Shown here: piece by piece, positions 10,641 through 21,492 of the stretch
Layout: each line of letters starts with the position of its first letter
Position numbering within the stretch: the stretch's first letter is position 1
DNA from: Kryptolebias marmoratus
Lineage: Eukaryota > Chordata > Actinopteri > Cyprinodontiformes > Rivulidae
DNA: 64,000 bases
Assembly (NCBI RefSeq): GCF_001649575.2
Contig: NC_051438.1
Span: 2,916,148 to 2,980,147 of the forward strand
Direction of reading: 5' to 3'
Translations under genes and position numbers: made by a program
The notes under the pieces: model-generated
Seen by the model: the letters and a program-made list of their open reading frames with translations, nothing else
Told to the model about the DNA's origin: nothing
Database searches by the model: none

Positions 10641-11231
10641 TCTCGACCCCCAAATCACACCCAGGGGAAAACCTCCAAAATAAAGTGTGATTTATTTACA
10701 AGATGAATAACATATACACAATAAAGCAAACAAGTTTAGAGTAAACAAAAGCTAAAACAATAAACAAAACTATATTTTTTAATGGAGTGCTTTCTAAAAC
10801 CTAAGTGAAAATAAACACTAATTAAACCTGGCTTCCTTATCTAATAAAATCAGGAGAAAACTTGATCTAAAGGAAATGACAGTTCACCCCTACAGTGTCT
10901 GTAATTAACATATACAAGTGATTTGGTTTATTTACAAAGTGTACAGTTACAAACAAATGCTTAGAATGTTCACTAAATCACAAATTACTATGAATGTTTT
11001 TGAGGGCCGAAAGGCAAAACTCTGCTGAACACAAATAATACACAAATAATTAACACGATTCAGCCAAGTCCTTAACATTCTCCTCACGTTTCCACGCAGG
11101 CTGTGGTTGGAATGACTCAGATGACTCACCTGGATGTTCACAAGCTCCTGATTCTGATGGATTTTAGTCCCGACAGTGTTGAAACGCTGATACTTGTACC
11201 TGACGTGTGTCTTTCTGTTTGTCGCCTGCAG

Positions 11232-11291
11232 CTTTTCAAACAGCACAGCACAGATGTTCACGAGTACAAAGTGAGGAATGGTCTTCAGTGA
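11232..11291 (+). CDS. ndufc1: ndufc1 coding exon 3 (C terminus)
   Basis: This exon encodes LFKQHSTDVHEYKVRNGLQ and a TGA stop. The human protein ends in IKQHNEDILEYKRRNGLE, so the match is clear over the whole exon. The acceptor is cctgcag|. Exon 2 ends in phase 0 and this exon starts in phase 0. The charged C-terminal segment follows the membrane helix and is expected to be solvent-exposed in complex I. Confidence 0.93.
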   Translation, partial: LFKQHSTDVHEYKVRNGLQ

Positions 11292-12240
11292 CCCGGGGTA
11301 ATGACAGGTGAGTCTCTGCAGCTTTGCAGTCAGGATTAACGGTTCTGGCAGCGACACAAATGGTGCATCAGGATGATTTGTTGTTGGAACCAAAGACCAG
11401 GTTTTCAAAACCAACTATGCCCCAAGTTGGCAGAAAAATTACCATTTGAACACAAAAGCAGAAGCTAAGAACAACCTGCCGAAGTAAAAATGATCTTTTA
11501 GGGAAAAATGATTTCAGGTGGAATTTTAGTTTTCAGCTTTACTGACACTGGAGGGACACTGGGACGTAAGACTTCCACTGAGTCTAGCCTATAAAACACT
11601 TGTCTCATTCCGACTTCAACTTCCAGGTTCCTGTCAGGTGTCGAGTTTTTATTTGTCATCAGCTGGAATGACAGAGGACTCATGAAAAAAGAAATTCAAA
11701 ATTTTCTCCAGACAAATGATTTCTCAGACATCCCTCTGGTGCCCAGTTCTTGATCCTCCTGCAGAACTTCAGTCTGTCCTCCATGTTTTTCTAGGACATG
11801 AAGGGCAGACTGTACCAGGTACATTCTTGGTACTTACAGGGTACCTTGTAAGTACCAGGCTATACTGTGTACTGCTGTGTATCGCTACATGTTCTTTTCA
11901 ACATATTAATATACATCTGATCCCTCTGAAGTACAATCTTAAAACCAAATCATCGCCACAAACACGGAAGCCACAAAGTTTGTGAAACCCAACCGTTGTG
12001 TCACTGACAGAACCTTTGACCTCGACTGTAGATGCGGCTGAAACAAGGCGTTTAGCTGCTGTAAATCATCAGGTCAGTGAGAAGGTGGACTTGTCTGCAT
12101 GTAATGAAATCAATAAAACACAGTTCTGTGTTTCTTGTGTTGCAGGACGTCATCAGGTCCTCCCTGCTCCGTGGTTCTGGTTCCTCTGATCCTTCACCCT
12201 GAACAATGTAAATTAAAATAAATGTTTGTCATGCGAAAAC
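11292..12240 (+). other. ndufc1: ndufc1 3' UTR, possibly interrupted by an intron
   Basis: A consensus donor (acag|gtgagt) lies at 11308, 16 nt after the stop. A good acceptor (gtgttgcag|) ends at 12145, and an AATAAA signal lies at 12217-12222. This suggests a last non-coding exon at about 12146-12240. A junction so close to the stop would not be expected to trigger nonsense-mediated decay. Read-through of 11308 is equally possible from sequence alone. Confidence 0.5.
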
Positions 12241-12795
12241 ACCCAAGTCATGAATAGTTTGTGTGCATGAATTCACTGTTAGGGTGAAGGTTCTACCACA
12301 GATATAGGGTTTATTTCTCTATTAGTTCACATCTAGCCTTAGGACACAGAACAAGATCTACACCGAGTCAAGTTTAAACAAAAAGTCTTCAAACAATGAA
12401 ACTAAACCTAACAGATAGAAGAACACTCAACTGTACCAAAAGCTCTTTTACAGCTTTGTTACTCACATTCATTTCAGAGTTACATCTGTAAACACAGCGC
12501 AGTCAAATAAAACCTTCACGATTTCATCAAAGTCTTTCTGTGGGAAAAGCAGAGACTGCTGCTTGATAAAACCAAACTCCCCACAGGAAGGTTTTCTGAG
12601 CCAGAGGTGACGGTTTGAGCTGTTCTCGCTCATCAGGTGCAACAAGTGCCACCTGTCTGCTATTTGATGTGAAAGACTGTTTGGATAATTAACCTGGTCA
12701 CATGACAGCAGGTTAAAAGTTATTCATGTAGTCTTATTTCACTATAAACATTTCAAATTAAAAGCCTTTTCGAACCTTGAAAATAACGCTATGTG
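12241..12795. other. Intergenic, no recognisable feature
   Basis: This is sequence downstream of the ndufc1 polyadenylation signal with no supported feature. Confidence 0.45.
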
Positions 12796-12799
12796 TGGT

Positions 12800-12940
12800 C
12801 TCTTATCGCAAGATAAAAAAATGTTAGGTCAGTATCTTTAAAACTGACTGCATTCTAGACCTTTTTGTGTTTGGCTAATGTCCGTGGCAGCCATCTTGTA
12901 TTGAATTGACTTAAAAAATGAATGTAGATATACATCTGAT
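12800..12940 (+). repeat. Dispersed repeat family, partial copy
   Basis: The text shares the family phrases ggtcagtatctttaaaactg and ggcagccatcttg with longer copies at 33595-34430, 36960-37150/38141-38340 and 59820-60375. Confidence 0.6.
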
Positions 12941-13142
12941 AAAATGGTACACCACAATTTTATGAAGACACTTATGTCATCATTTGATCTCCAACAAACA
13001 TTTGGCATCACAACACACCTCTGACCTTTTATCAGCTCCTCTACCAGTCAACAGAGTGGCAGAAAACCATCAGGTGGTACTGCTTACAACAGGACAGCCA
13101 TCTGGGGCACAGTTTTAGAAAAGTAGAATTTAGTAGTCCAGG

Positions 13143-14240
13143 ATAAGTAAGTAAGTAAAAATTTATTTGTATAGCACATTTCAGCAGCAAGGCATTCAAA
13201 GTGCTTTACATCATCAAAACATCAGTAAAATCATTACAATAATCAAAAACATCACACAGTAGATCATCAGAACATTAGAATCATCACATAAAATCATAAA
13301 AAATCATTGAGCAGATACACAATCATAAAGAGATGGTCAATATGTAATAAGATATTTTGTTCAGAGCAGCTTTTCACCTGAATTTGTTTGCGGACTACCA
13401 ATAAAAGGCAGCTCTAAACAGGTGGGTTTTCAGCCTTGATTTAAAGGAGTTTAGTGTTTCAGCTGTTTTGCAGTTTTCCGGGAGTTTGTTCCAGATTNGT
13501 TTGGTTCTGGTTCTGGGGACACAAAGTAGACCAGAACCAGAAGACCTGAGTGTTCTGGAGGGTTGATACGACGATAATAAGTCTTTAATCTGTTCAGTGA
13601 TTTATAAACTAAAAGAAGTATTTTAAAGTCTATTCTCTGAGCTACAGGGAGCCAGTGTAGGGACTTTAAAACCGGGTGATGTGCTCCATTTTTCTGGTCT
13701 TAGTGAGAACACGAGCAGCTGCTGCAGCTGTCTGATTGAGTTTTTTTGGCAGACCTGTGAAGACACTGTTGCAGAAATCGAGACGACTAAAGATGAACGC
13801 GTGCATAATTTTCTCTAGGTCTTGTTGTGACATTAGTCCTTTAATTCTGGAGATGTTCTTCAGGTGGTAGAAAGCCGACTTTGTAACTGTTTTTATATGT
13901 CCCTTAAGGTTCAGGTCTTAGTCCATTACTACACCCAGGTTTTGGGCCTGATCACTAGTTTTTAGCTGTAATACCTGAAGCTGCGTGCTGACTCTTGATC
14001 GTTCCTCTTTAGGTCCAAAGATAATAATTTCAGTCTTGTTTCTGTTCAGCTAGAGAAGGTTTTGGCACATCCACGCAGTGATTTGCTCTAAGCATCTGTT
14101 CAGTGCTAGGATAGGTTCAGAGTCACCTGGTGACATCGTAATATAGAGCTGTGTATCATCTGCATAGTTATGGTAACTAATGTTGTTACTTGTTATAATC
14201 TGGGCTATTAGGAGCATGTAGATATTAAATAGAGAAGTAA
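13143..14240 (-). mobile_element. CR1/L2/Rex1-type LINE, reverse transcriptase C-terminal half
   Basis: Read on the - strand, this block carries the degenerate end of a non-LTR reverse transcriptase. It starts near the YADDTQLY box (gcatagttatggtaactaatg on the + strand at about 14160). It continues through the LNRNKTE and LIHAFI..RLDYCN regions and ends in a 3' tail at the left (tttatttgtatagcacattt), typical of teleost LINEs. The frame is broken throughout, and one undetermined base is at 13498. The upstream two thirds of the ORF are missing. Confidence 0.75.
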
Positions 14241-14362
14241 AAGAAGTAATCTCATCTTAACTAAGTCCTAGATTTTCTGTAATTATCAAGACAAGTTTCT
14301 GCTCGCACATCATTTGGAGTGTTCAATGGTTTCCACGGTTCTTCCTCAGGTGCATCGTTTGA

Positions 14363-14760
14363 ATGACTGTCTCATTTGAACACAAACAAATTCTAAAGTT
14401 CAAGGAAAGTTTTCTCACATTTCACTCAGTGATTCTTGTGACATTATTACTTCTACAAAAAACTGTTTGCATCCTGAAACGCACTAAGGCCTGTTGTAGA
14501 CTGGAAATGGTGACAAAACAAACTTCTATTACGGAAAACATTTTAAAACTCTGCACTGTTTTCTATAAGTTTCACTGCACAGCCATTTGCTACATTAAAA
14601 GTAACCTAAAGTTTTCACAAATAATAATAATAATAATAAAAATAATCCATTGAAATAAGCCAGAGATCACATGAAACAGACAATAGAGCGAAGTAAAAGT
14701 GATGTTTATTCTAAATTCAAGTAGAAATTTACACAATCTTTTAAAAACCAGGTCTGAATG
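14363..14760. other. Intergenic, no recognisable feature
   Basis: This AT-rich sequence includes a short (ATA)n run near 14622-14640. The open frame on the + strand has no recognisable domain. Confidence 0.4.
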
Positions 14761-14770
14761 TGGTGATGTT

Positions 14771-14935
14771 CAATTCAATTCAAAGATACTTTATTAATCC
14801 CAAAGGGAAATTAAATGTTATTGTAGCTCATAATCCTGGTTTCATTAAAGAGTTGTTATAGATGCTGATGGCTGTGGGCAGGAAGGATCTCCTGTAGTGG
14901 TCTGTCCCGATGTGTCCTCGGCCCTGGTGTCCTCA
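14771..14935 (-). mobile_element. LINE 3' tail fused to histone H3 pseudogene
   Basis: On the - strand this reads as the last codons and 3' UTR of a teleost LINE (ggagatccttcctgcccaca, then ctttgggattaataaagtat) and ends in a short ttgaattgaattgaa repeat. It follows the H3 coding sequence with no gap. The same roughly 50-bp tail is present at 42475-42525 inside another repeat. Confidence 0.65.
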
Positions 14936-15246
14936 AAGAGCCCCACCAGGTGAGCCTCGCTGGCCTCCTATGGAGCCATGATGGCCGAGCTCTGGAAGCG
15001 CAGGTCGGTCTTGAACTCCTGGGCGATCTCCCGGACTAGGTGCTGGAAGGGCAGCTTCTGGATGAGCAGATCGGTGGACTTCTGGTAGTGGTGGATCTCC
15101 CTGAGAGCCACGGTTCTGATCCTGTAGAGGTGAGGCTTCTTCAGTCCGCCGGCCGGGGCGCTCTTGCTGGCAGCTTTGGTGGCGAGCTGCTTCCTGGGAG
15201 CTTTACCTCCAGAGGATTTACAGGCGCTCTGCTTGGTTCTGGCCAT
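14930..15246 (-). pseudogene. Histone H3 pseudogene
   Basis: The frame from ATG at 15246 reads as histone H3, with [20 protein letters not shown] at the N terminus and later [15 protein letters not shown] and [17 protein letters not shown] stop follows MAP at residue 92, yet the same frame continues with EASEAHLVGLFEDT before the similarity ends inside a LINE tail. H3 normally has 135-136 residues, so the C-terminal third of the histone fold is gone. Further damage includes loss of one residue in the SAPATGG segment, R8 changed to C, and YRPGT changed to YRIRT. K4, K9, K14, K18 and K27-equivalent positions are mostly retained. There is no intron and no histone stem-loop. It is most simply a dead copy, and no expression can be inferred. 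Confidence 0.88.
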
Positions 15247-15299
15247 GACTGGACTTCAGGGTTCTTCACATTTAACACTTGTTGTCATGGTTACGCATC

Positions 15300-16545
15300 A
15301 TAACAAAATGTCCAAAAGTAAAAAAGGTTTCAGTAAAAATCCTTCCAGCTGCACAGCATCCGATACCAGAGGAAATACTGATCTAAAAAAAGTGATTTAC
15401 ATCCAGAAAAAAAGAGGAATAACATTTTCAAAAGCAACATCTCAGAGTGAATGGAACAGAGCTACTCCAACATGCAGCCACCTTGAACGGCACAATTCTA
15501 GAAGTCATGTTAACATCAGTGTTAGTTTAGATATTTTATAAAAGATCCACTCATCTCTCAGCTAAGATACAAGCTGATATCCAGTCATTTCTGGAGATGT
15601 GACTATTCTATTTCTGCATCAATTCGTTTTGAATTTTAATTTACCTTACATGTCCATCAAAGAATGCACAAGCATTATTTTAAACAGTCAGAAGTAAAAC
15701 TAATGAAACTAATTTACTGCTTTTTAAAATGGTTCTTAATAAATAACATACTGTCCCAATACCAGTGCCTTGACTTCAGGGAGCATCAGTATAAAATTAA
15801 CATCTACTAGTGATTTTAAAACCAATACTTGTCCACAGAAAACTGGGACAGAATTATGAGCTTTGAATAAACTATTCTTATTCCTCACTCAGGAAATTGA
15901 TAAACTATTTTTTCAGCTTGTGATACTTTTGCCCAAAACCTCTTTTTTTTATTTTTTTTTACTTTTCAGCAGATTAGCTGATTATAGGATATAGATAGTC
16001 TATAATTCTGAGAATAATAGAATAAACACAGTTAAATTTTAAAAACTGTAAAACCCCAGCTGCATTTTTGCAACAAAACAATGATAAATCTCCATATAAA
16101 TAAAGTCAAACAAACTGGAAGTTATCTTTGCTGTAAAATTATAGTTTGTTTCTGTGTCATGATATTTAATAACTGAAGCACTGCTAAGATGTGCGTGTAG
16201 CTGACGCGTTTCCACGGAAAATAAAATTATATAAAAACTATGAAAACCAAGAAGAAATAATGACTAAATGTTTCTTTATGAAGAGATATCCCTCAGAGCT
16301 TAAGGAAATGTGAACGAACTTAACATCACAAAGTGAACCAATAAGAGGTGTGAAAGCAACAGGACCAGAAGGCCCAGTCACTTTATAGTAGACCAAAGCT
16401 GTTCCCATGCTACAGGACCAGGAGACCATCACTGCATGGTCCTGCACAGCTGTCTTGTGCCTCTTTTACATGGACCCTACACGGACCCCATGTTGCAGGA
16501 CTGCTTTTAGCCAGGGTGGATCTGAAGGACTATACATTATCTGTG
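15300..16545. other. Intergenic, no recognisable feature
   Basis: This AT-rich stretch contains only short open frames without recognisable domains. Confidence 0.45.
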
Positions 16546-16551
16546 TGTAGC

Positions 16552-16740
16552 TCCATCCATCCATTTTCTTTACCCACTTTTTCCCGTTCCAGGGGAGCTG
16601 GTGTCTATCTCCAGCAATCATTGTGTGAGAGACAAAGTTTACCCTAGACAGGTCACAAGTTCATCACAGTAGACACAAAGAGACAAAGGAGACAGACAAG
16701 TAATCACTCTCTCACTCACACCTAAGGAAAATGTAGATAA
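16552..16740 (-). mobile_element. SINE 3' half (V-SINE-like)
   Basis: It begins with the typical reversed SINE tail ccatccatccattttcttta. It continues through the diverged gacaggtcacaagttcatc and actcacacctaagg segments. The tRNA-derived head is missing. Confidence 0.7.
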
Positions 16741-17154
16741 TGCCACCAGCATCAGAAGGAAGATCATGTCTATCTCAACCAGAAACCTTGGCTGAACTGA
16801 GAGGTGAGATGTCACTTGAGATGCAGCTTTCTGATCAGAAGACACTCTGGCACTGAACGAAGCAAGGAGGAATCTGGGGACTGGAGTAAAGCTTTTCATT
16901 TAGGTTTACTCTGCAGTGCTGGGGGAGACACAAAGGAGATTGCTCTAATGTTCCAACAGCATTTATTTAGTCTCAGAGGATGCTAACACAGTACCAATCC
17001 ATGTGGCAACTTATATTACAGCTAATTAGAACATCCGAGCACATCTATGGCTACCTTACTGCTATACATTAACAGGGAGCTGCACACGTGGCTGCATTGC
17101 ACCACATTCATCTTGGGACTTATGTCACAGAGTATATGGTACATGGCTTGGACA

Positions 17155-17160
<6 letters not shown>

Positions 17161-17198
<38 letters not shown>
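17161..17198. repeat. (AT)n microsatellite
   Basis: Nineteen uninterrupted AT units are preceded by a short (GT) run. Confidence 0.95.
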
Positions 17199-17201
<3 letters not shown>

Positions 17202-17204
17202 AGA

Positions 17205-17370
17205 CTGACAGAAGTGAGGCTGCAAATACGCCGACGCCACAGAGCCCTCTGACTGCCACCAATAGGCAAGGTAGGTGAAGTGTCTTGCCCAAGGATACAA
17301 CGGCTGAGACTGACTGAGCGGGGCCGGCTCAAACCGGCAACAGGACGAACCCCTACCACTCACATCTCTG
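17205..17370 (-). mobile_element. Second tRNA-derived SINE-like repeat
   Basis: The phrases gtgtcttgcccaaggataca and ggctcaaaccggcaac (B-box-like) are characteristic of a common teleost repeat distinct from the V-SINE copies. The B box lies at the right, so the element is on the - strand. Confidence 0.55.
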
Positions 17371-17895
17371 TAATGCCCTGATGCCCCTTACAGAGCAAGG
17401 TTGGGCTGGTATCACCACCCCTGGAACAACTCTCTTTGAACAGTTAGAAACCTCCAGCAGAACCAGAACCAGGCTCAGGATGAGCGGCCATCTTCCTTAA
17501 ATGGCTGGAGTTAGAGAGGAAAAGAAAGAGACACAGACAAACACAGAACAACTTGTTCAAGTGTAGTTTCTATTGGAAGACAGACAGAGATAAACACATG
17601 TTAATAATGGAAATAATTACAAATACAAAATGGAGAGTAGCGCGGCGGGCAGGCAGCTCACAGAGAGGGTTTCACACAACTGAAGCTATGTTCCAGTGAC
17701 AATCTGATCCCAGCAGCTCCCTAATAAAGCCCAGGAGGCAAATTAGGAAATTAGCTGCAGCTGCTGCGGTAGGACAGCCAGGAATCAATCAGGAGGTGTA
17801 GAGCTGGAATCCCACAGCCTCCTTTTCTACTTTTAGAAACTCTAGGAACCACAAGTAAACCTGCAGTCCAAGAGCAAAGTGTTCTGTTAGGAAAA
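17371..17895. other. Intergenic, no recognisable feature
   Basis: I see nothing I can support here. Confidence 0.4.
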
Positions 17896-17899
17896 TATG

Positions 17900-19390
17900 G
17901 AACAACAAGATATTTTATATAGGATGGAGCTTTGCTGTAGAGGGCTTTGTATGTTAGGAGTAAGATTTTAAATTCTATTCAGAATTTGTCAGGGAGCCAG
18001 TGGAGAGAAGCTAAAACTGGAGAAATATGATCTCTACTTCTAACTCTCATCAGTTAGAAGTAGAGCTCATAGATCAACTGAAGACTTTTCAAAGAGTTTT
18101 TGGACACCCAGATAATAAAGAATTACAATATTCCAACCTAGACGTGATAAATGCATGGACCAGTACTTTTGGATCATTTTGGGACAAGATGGGTCTAATT
18201 TTAGTGATATTATGTAGGTGGAAGAAAGCAGACCTGGTAATATTTTCTGTATGGGGGTTAAAAAAATATGCTGATCAAAACTATCACCAAGGTTCTTTAC
18301 ATTAGAACTGGAGGCCAAATGAATGCCATCCAGAGGAAGTGAAAAGCTTCAAAGTTTGTTCCTAAGGTTTTATATTTAATTTAGATTATACATAATTGAT
18401 GTTTTTACTTCTGTATCTCTATATTTGATTATGATGATTTTATGATGTTTGATATGTTTTTATCTGTATTTGATTATGTACCTGATTGTTGTTTCTCTGT
18501 TGTAAAGCACTTTGACTCGCCTGAGATTTGACTCGAAAAGTGGTATAAAAATAAATTTCACTTTCACTTTCACGAAGATGCTCAGGTCCAAAAACCAATA
18601 CCTTTGTCTTGTCTGAGTTTAGAAGCAGAAAATTAAGAGTCATCTAGATTTTTATGGCTTTAAGACACGCTTGTAATGTAAGTAACCAATTGTATCCATC
18701 AGGTTTTATAGATAAAGTTAACTGAGTATCATCAGCATAACAATGAAAACAATGGGGCAGTGGTTAGAGCTGTCGCCTCGCAACAAGTTTGCAGGATCGC
18801 ATCTTGGCCTGTGGACTTTCCATGTCCTCCCTCCCTGCCCACACATGGGTTTACTCCAGGTACTACAGTTTCCTCCCACAAACCACAAACATGCATGTTA
18901 AGTTAACTTGTCCCTAGGTGTGAGTGAGAGTGTAAATGGTTGTTTGTCTCTATGTGTCTGTGTGATGGACTTGCAACCTGTCCGAGGTGTTCCCCGCCTC
19001 TTGCACAGTGACTGCTGGAGATACGTACCAGCTCCCCGTGACCCAGAATGGAGAAGAAGGTAAAGAAAATGGATGGATGGAGTATTGGTCCAAGCACTGA
19101 ACCCTAAAGAACTCCATGACTAACTCTGATGTATAAAGAAGGTTGATTAACATGAACAATCTGTAATATATCAGATAGTTTAAATATGATTTAATATGAT
19201 CAGTTGTATCAAATGCTGCTCTGAGAACTAACAGGACAAGTATGGAGACAAGTCCACTGTCTGAGGCCATGAGGATATCATTAGTAACTTTCCCCAGTGC
19301 TGTTTCTGTGATATGATAAGCTTTAAATGCTGACTGAAACTCCTCAAACTGATTATTTCTGTTCAGATGTTCACACAACTGATTTTGTTG
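17900..19390 (-). mobile_element. CR1/L2-type LINE fragment with nested insertions
   Basis: Read on the - strand, the right end encodes a degenerate reverse transcriptase N-terminal region (FQSAFKAYHITETALGKVTN, then SGLVSILVLL and AAFDTTDH). The left part corresponds to the C-terminal region of the same family. Two foreign segments interrupt it: about 18375-18575 (a tail-like segment containing ttgtaaagcactttgactcg) and a SINE at about 18750-19083. No frame is intact. Confidence 0.75.
18750..19083 (+). mobile_element. V-SINE-like SINE nested in LINE
   Basis: This is a nearly complete element in + orientation. The tRNA-like head (ggggcagtggttagagctgt) is followed by the core with cctcccacaaaccacaaaca. 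The tail aaaatggatggatgga abuts LINE sequence that resumes at gtattggtccaagcac. The SINE therefore postdates the LINE. Confidence 0.8.
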
Positions 19391-19554
19391 AAATATTTAG
19401 ACAAAGCAAAGCCCAGTCTCTTCAAGAGGCTTTGAAAAAGTTATTCATGTTTTTATCTCATCTTGTTTGGACTACTTCAACTTCTTGTTTGTAGGTTTAG
19501 ACCAATTGTCCCTTTCGTTGTTTGCAGGAGCTGCTCAATTATTAACAGATGGGA

Positions 19555-19910
19555 TCCGGTCAAAGTTCAAGGTCAAAGGTTAAGGTTACAGATCAGCCCG
19601 TGCTCTAACTGTCCAGCTGTATAACAGGAATGTTAAACACCAGCGCTGGACATCTCTTGGGTCAAAGGTGATTACTGTTGATTTCAAGGTGAAGGGGTGA
19701 AAGGTCAAGGTCACAAATGACCTTGTGCTCTAACTCTGCAACAGTGTAATGTAGGAATGTCAAACTGCACACCTGGACAACTAATGGGTCAAAGTTGATG
19801 CCTGTTGATTTCAAGGTTCATGGGGTCAATGAACAGATTTGGATGAAATTTTCAGGAACTGGATTAAATTTCAGTGGCCTTGGTGGAGATATGTGCTCTT
19901 TGAGTGCTTC
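19555..19910. repeat. Diverged tandem repeat rich in AGGTCA-like motifs
   Basis: Two to three units of roughly 125 bp share gggtcaaaggtgattactgt and tgttgatttcaaggt. Several copies of aggtca occur, for example in aaaggtcaaggtcac. It resembles a dispersed fish minisatellite. Confidence 0.6.
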
Positions 19911-20505
19911 TAGTTTTTGTTGTTGCTGTTGGTGTTTTTAATTTTGTTTTGTTTTTTGTCAAAACTGCAAAGATTACAAAGAAAAAAAATAGCATTTTCT
20001 GGAAAAAGAAAATGAAGCGTGAATAATTGAGAGCTGAAGGATTGTTGAAATTTGTTAAAGAAATTGAAACTGAATTTTGAAAGTTTAACTGATCAGGACG
20101 AAAGCTAAAAATAGCTTAATTTAGCTAAAGTTAGCAGAAGAGAAGACAATGTTAAGACTAGCAAAACAGTAGCAAAAATTTCAAAACATTAGCTGAAGAC
20201 TAAAACTAGGAACACGGCAGCAATAATAAAAAAATTAAACAATTATGCTGAAGATTTTAAAGAGCTTGCTTTTCAAGGATTTAAAAAGATTTCAGTGCCT
20301 TTTTATTACAAAAAAAAAAGTTAAATATTTTAAAAGTATAAAAGTTACAGATATGAAAAGGCCGTGGGTCATTTGGTACCGGGCCGCACAGAAAAAATAA
20401 TTAACTTACAGTATTTCCGTTTTTTTTATTTTTTTCGGAGTATGAACAACATTTATTTTGAAAACTGACCGGATTCTCTCCACTACATCCATCTACAAAA
20501 GATAT

Positions 20506-21492
20506 GGAGGACCGAAAGCGACATAATCAAAAATAAAAGCAGAAATATATGTATTTTGCTTTTTCCTTTTCCTTACACGTGTTTCCGTCAAGTAATGTTT
20601 ATATTTTGCTTTTGCCTTTTCCTTACACATTTTCTCCTCCTCTTTAATCACCGTGTGCATTTCTGCCTCAGTATGCAAATGAGGAGGCTGTCTTTTTGGT
20701 CCAGCTCCTCTCCTCTTGGTCAATAACCAGGAAGGATCAGGATCCATGTGCAGATCGATTGTTCATACCTGCGCTCTCGGCCGTTTCAGGAGAGCGCATC
20801 ATTTAATAGGAAGTGAAGTTGTAGCAGAGATGTCTCAGACAACTGCAGAAGAGTTAAGGCACGCTGCTGACTTAACTGACAGCAACACAGTCAGTGATGA
20901 CTATTTATTGTTTCCCTTTCCAAATCCCCAGAGCGCAGAGGAGGTGCACTGTAATACCGCTCACACCCGTGTGCGCCTGATCGCTTTTCAGCACAACACT
21001 GTCTGTCCTTCTTTCAAATGGTATCACTTCGGTACATCTTTACCCCCACCTGTAGCTGACATGCTTTGGCGGTGGCCAGTTAGTCGCTTTTTTGCCTCCA
21101 CCCTAAAATCTGACCACTTTTTCTCCACCTTGGCCCCGGTCCTCTCTGTCCCAGTCACTGAATTAACAGTAATAACAACGTGCTGCCGCTCACAACGCTT
21201 CGTTTTATTTGTAATGCCACGACTACGACTCCCAAAACTTATATTTTTTCTGTTCTCTACCTCATTGACCAGTATATCAAGTTCTGCCTCTATGAAATTT
21301 AGCTTCTTCGCTCTTTTCTCCATGGTTGCCTGGGTAACCATGAAATAACATTGATCAGCTGTATGGCGTGAAATGTGTAAGGAAAAAGCAAAAGCATAAT
21401 ATAAACATTACTTGACGGAAACGCATGTGTAAGTGTAAGGCAAAATATATATTTCTGCTTTTATTTTTGATTATGTTGCTTTTAGTCCTCCA
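20506..21492 (-). mobile_element. PIF/Harbinger-like DNA transposon with long inverted repeats
   Basis: Inverted repeats of about 120-130 bp (20506-20635 and 21371-21492) start with tggaggac and share cataatcaaaaataaaagca and cgtcaagtaatgttta. The dinucleotide TA flanks both ends. Between them lies a Myb/SANT-like ORF on the - strand, the type of accessory DNA-binding protein encoded by Harbinger elements. No transposase is present, so the copy is non-autonomous. It is inserted in the hAT element that surrounds it. Confidence 0.75.
21024..21341 (-). CDS. Myb/SANT-like DNA-binding protein of a Harbinger-like transposon
   Basis: The 105-residue ORF begins MVTQATMEKRAKKLNFIEAE. It carries a Myb/SANT-like pattern: ELDILVNEVENRK, KTKRCERQHVVITVNSV and KKWSDFRVEAKKRLTGHRQS. 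Family members usually have a tryptophan after NKTKR-x-E, which here is Q, so the first helix core may be altered. In intact Harbinger elements such a protein binds the transposon ends and helps nuclear import of the transposase. Here no transposase lies nearby, and expression is unknown. The ORF ends shortly after ATGGG, close to where the domain normally stops, so it may be a truncated coding region. Confidence 0.6.
   Translation of the reverse strand: MVTQATMEKRAKKLNFIEAELDILVNEVENRKNISFGSRSRGITNKTKRCERQHVVITVNSVTGTERTGAKVEKKWSDFRVEAKKRLTGHRQSMSATGGGKDVPK

Noticed and set aside
20716..21348. 210-codon + strand frame
   Set aside because: It is largely antisense to the Myb/SANT-like ORF of the Harbinger-like element and lacks its own motifs.
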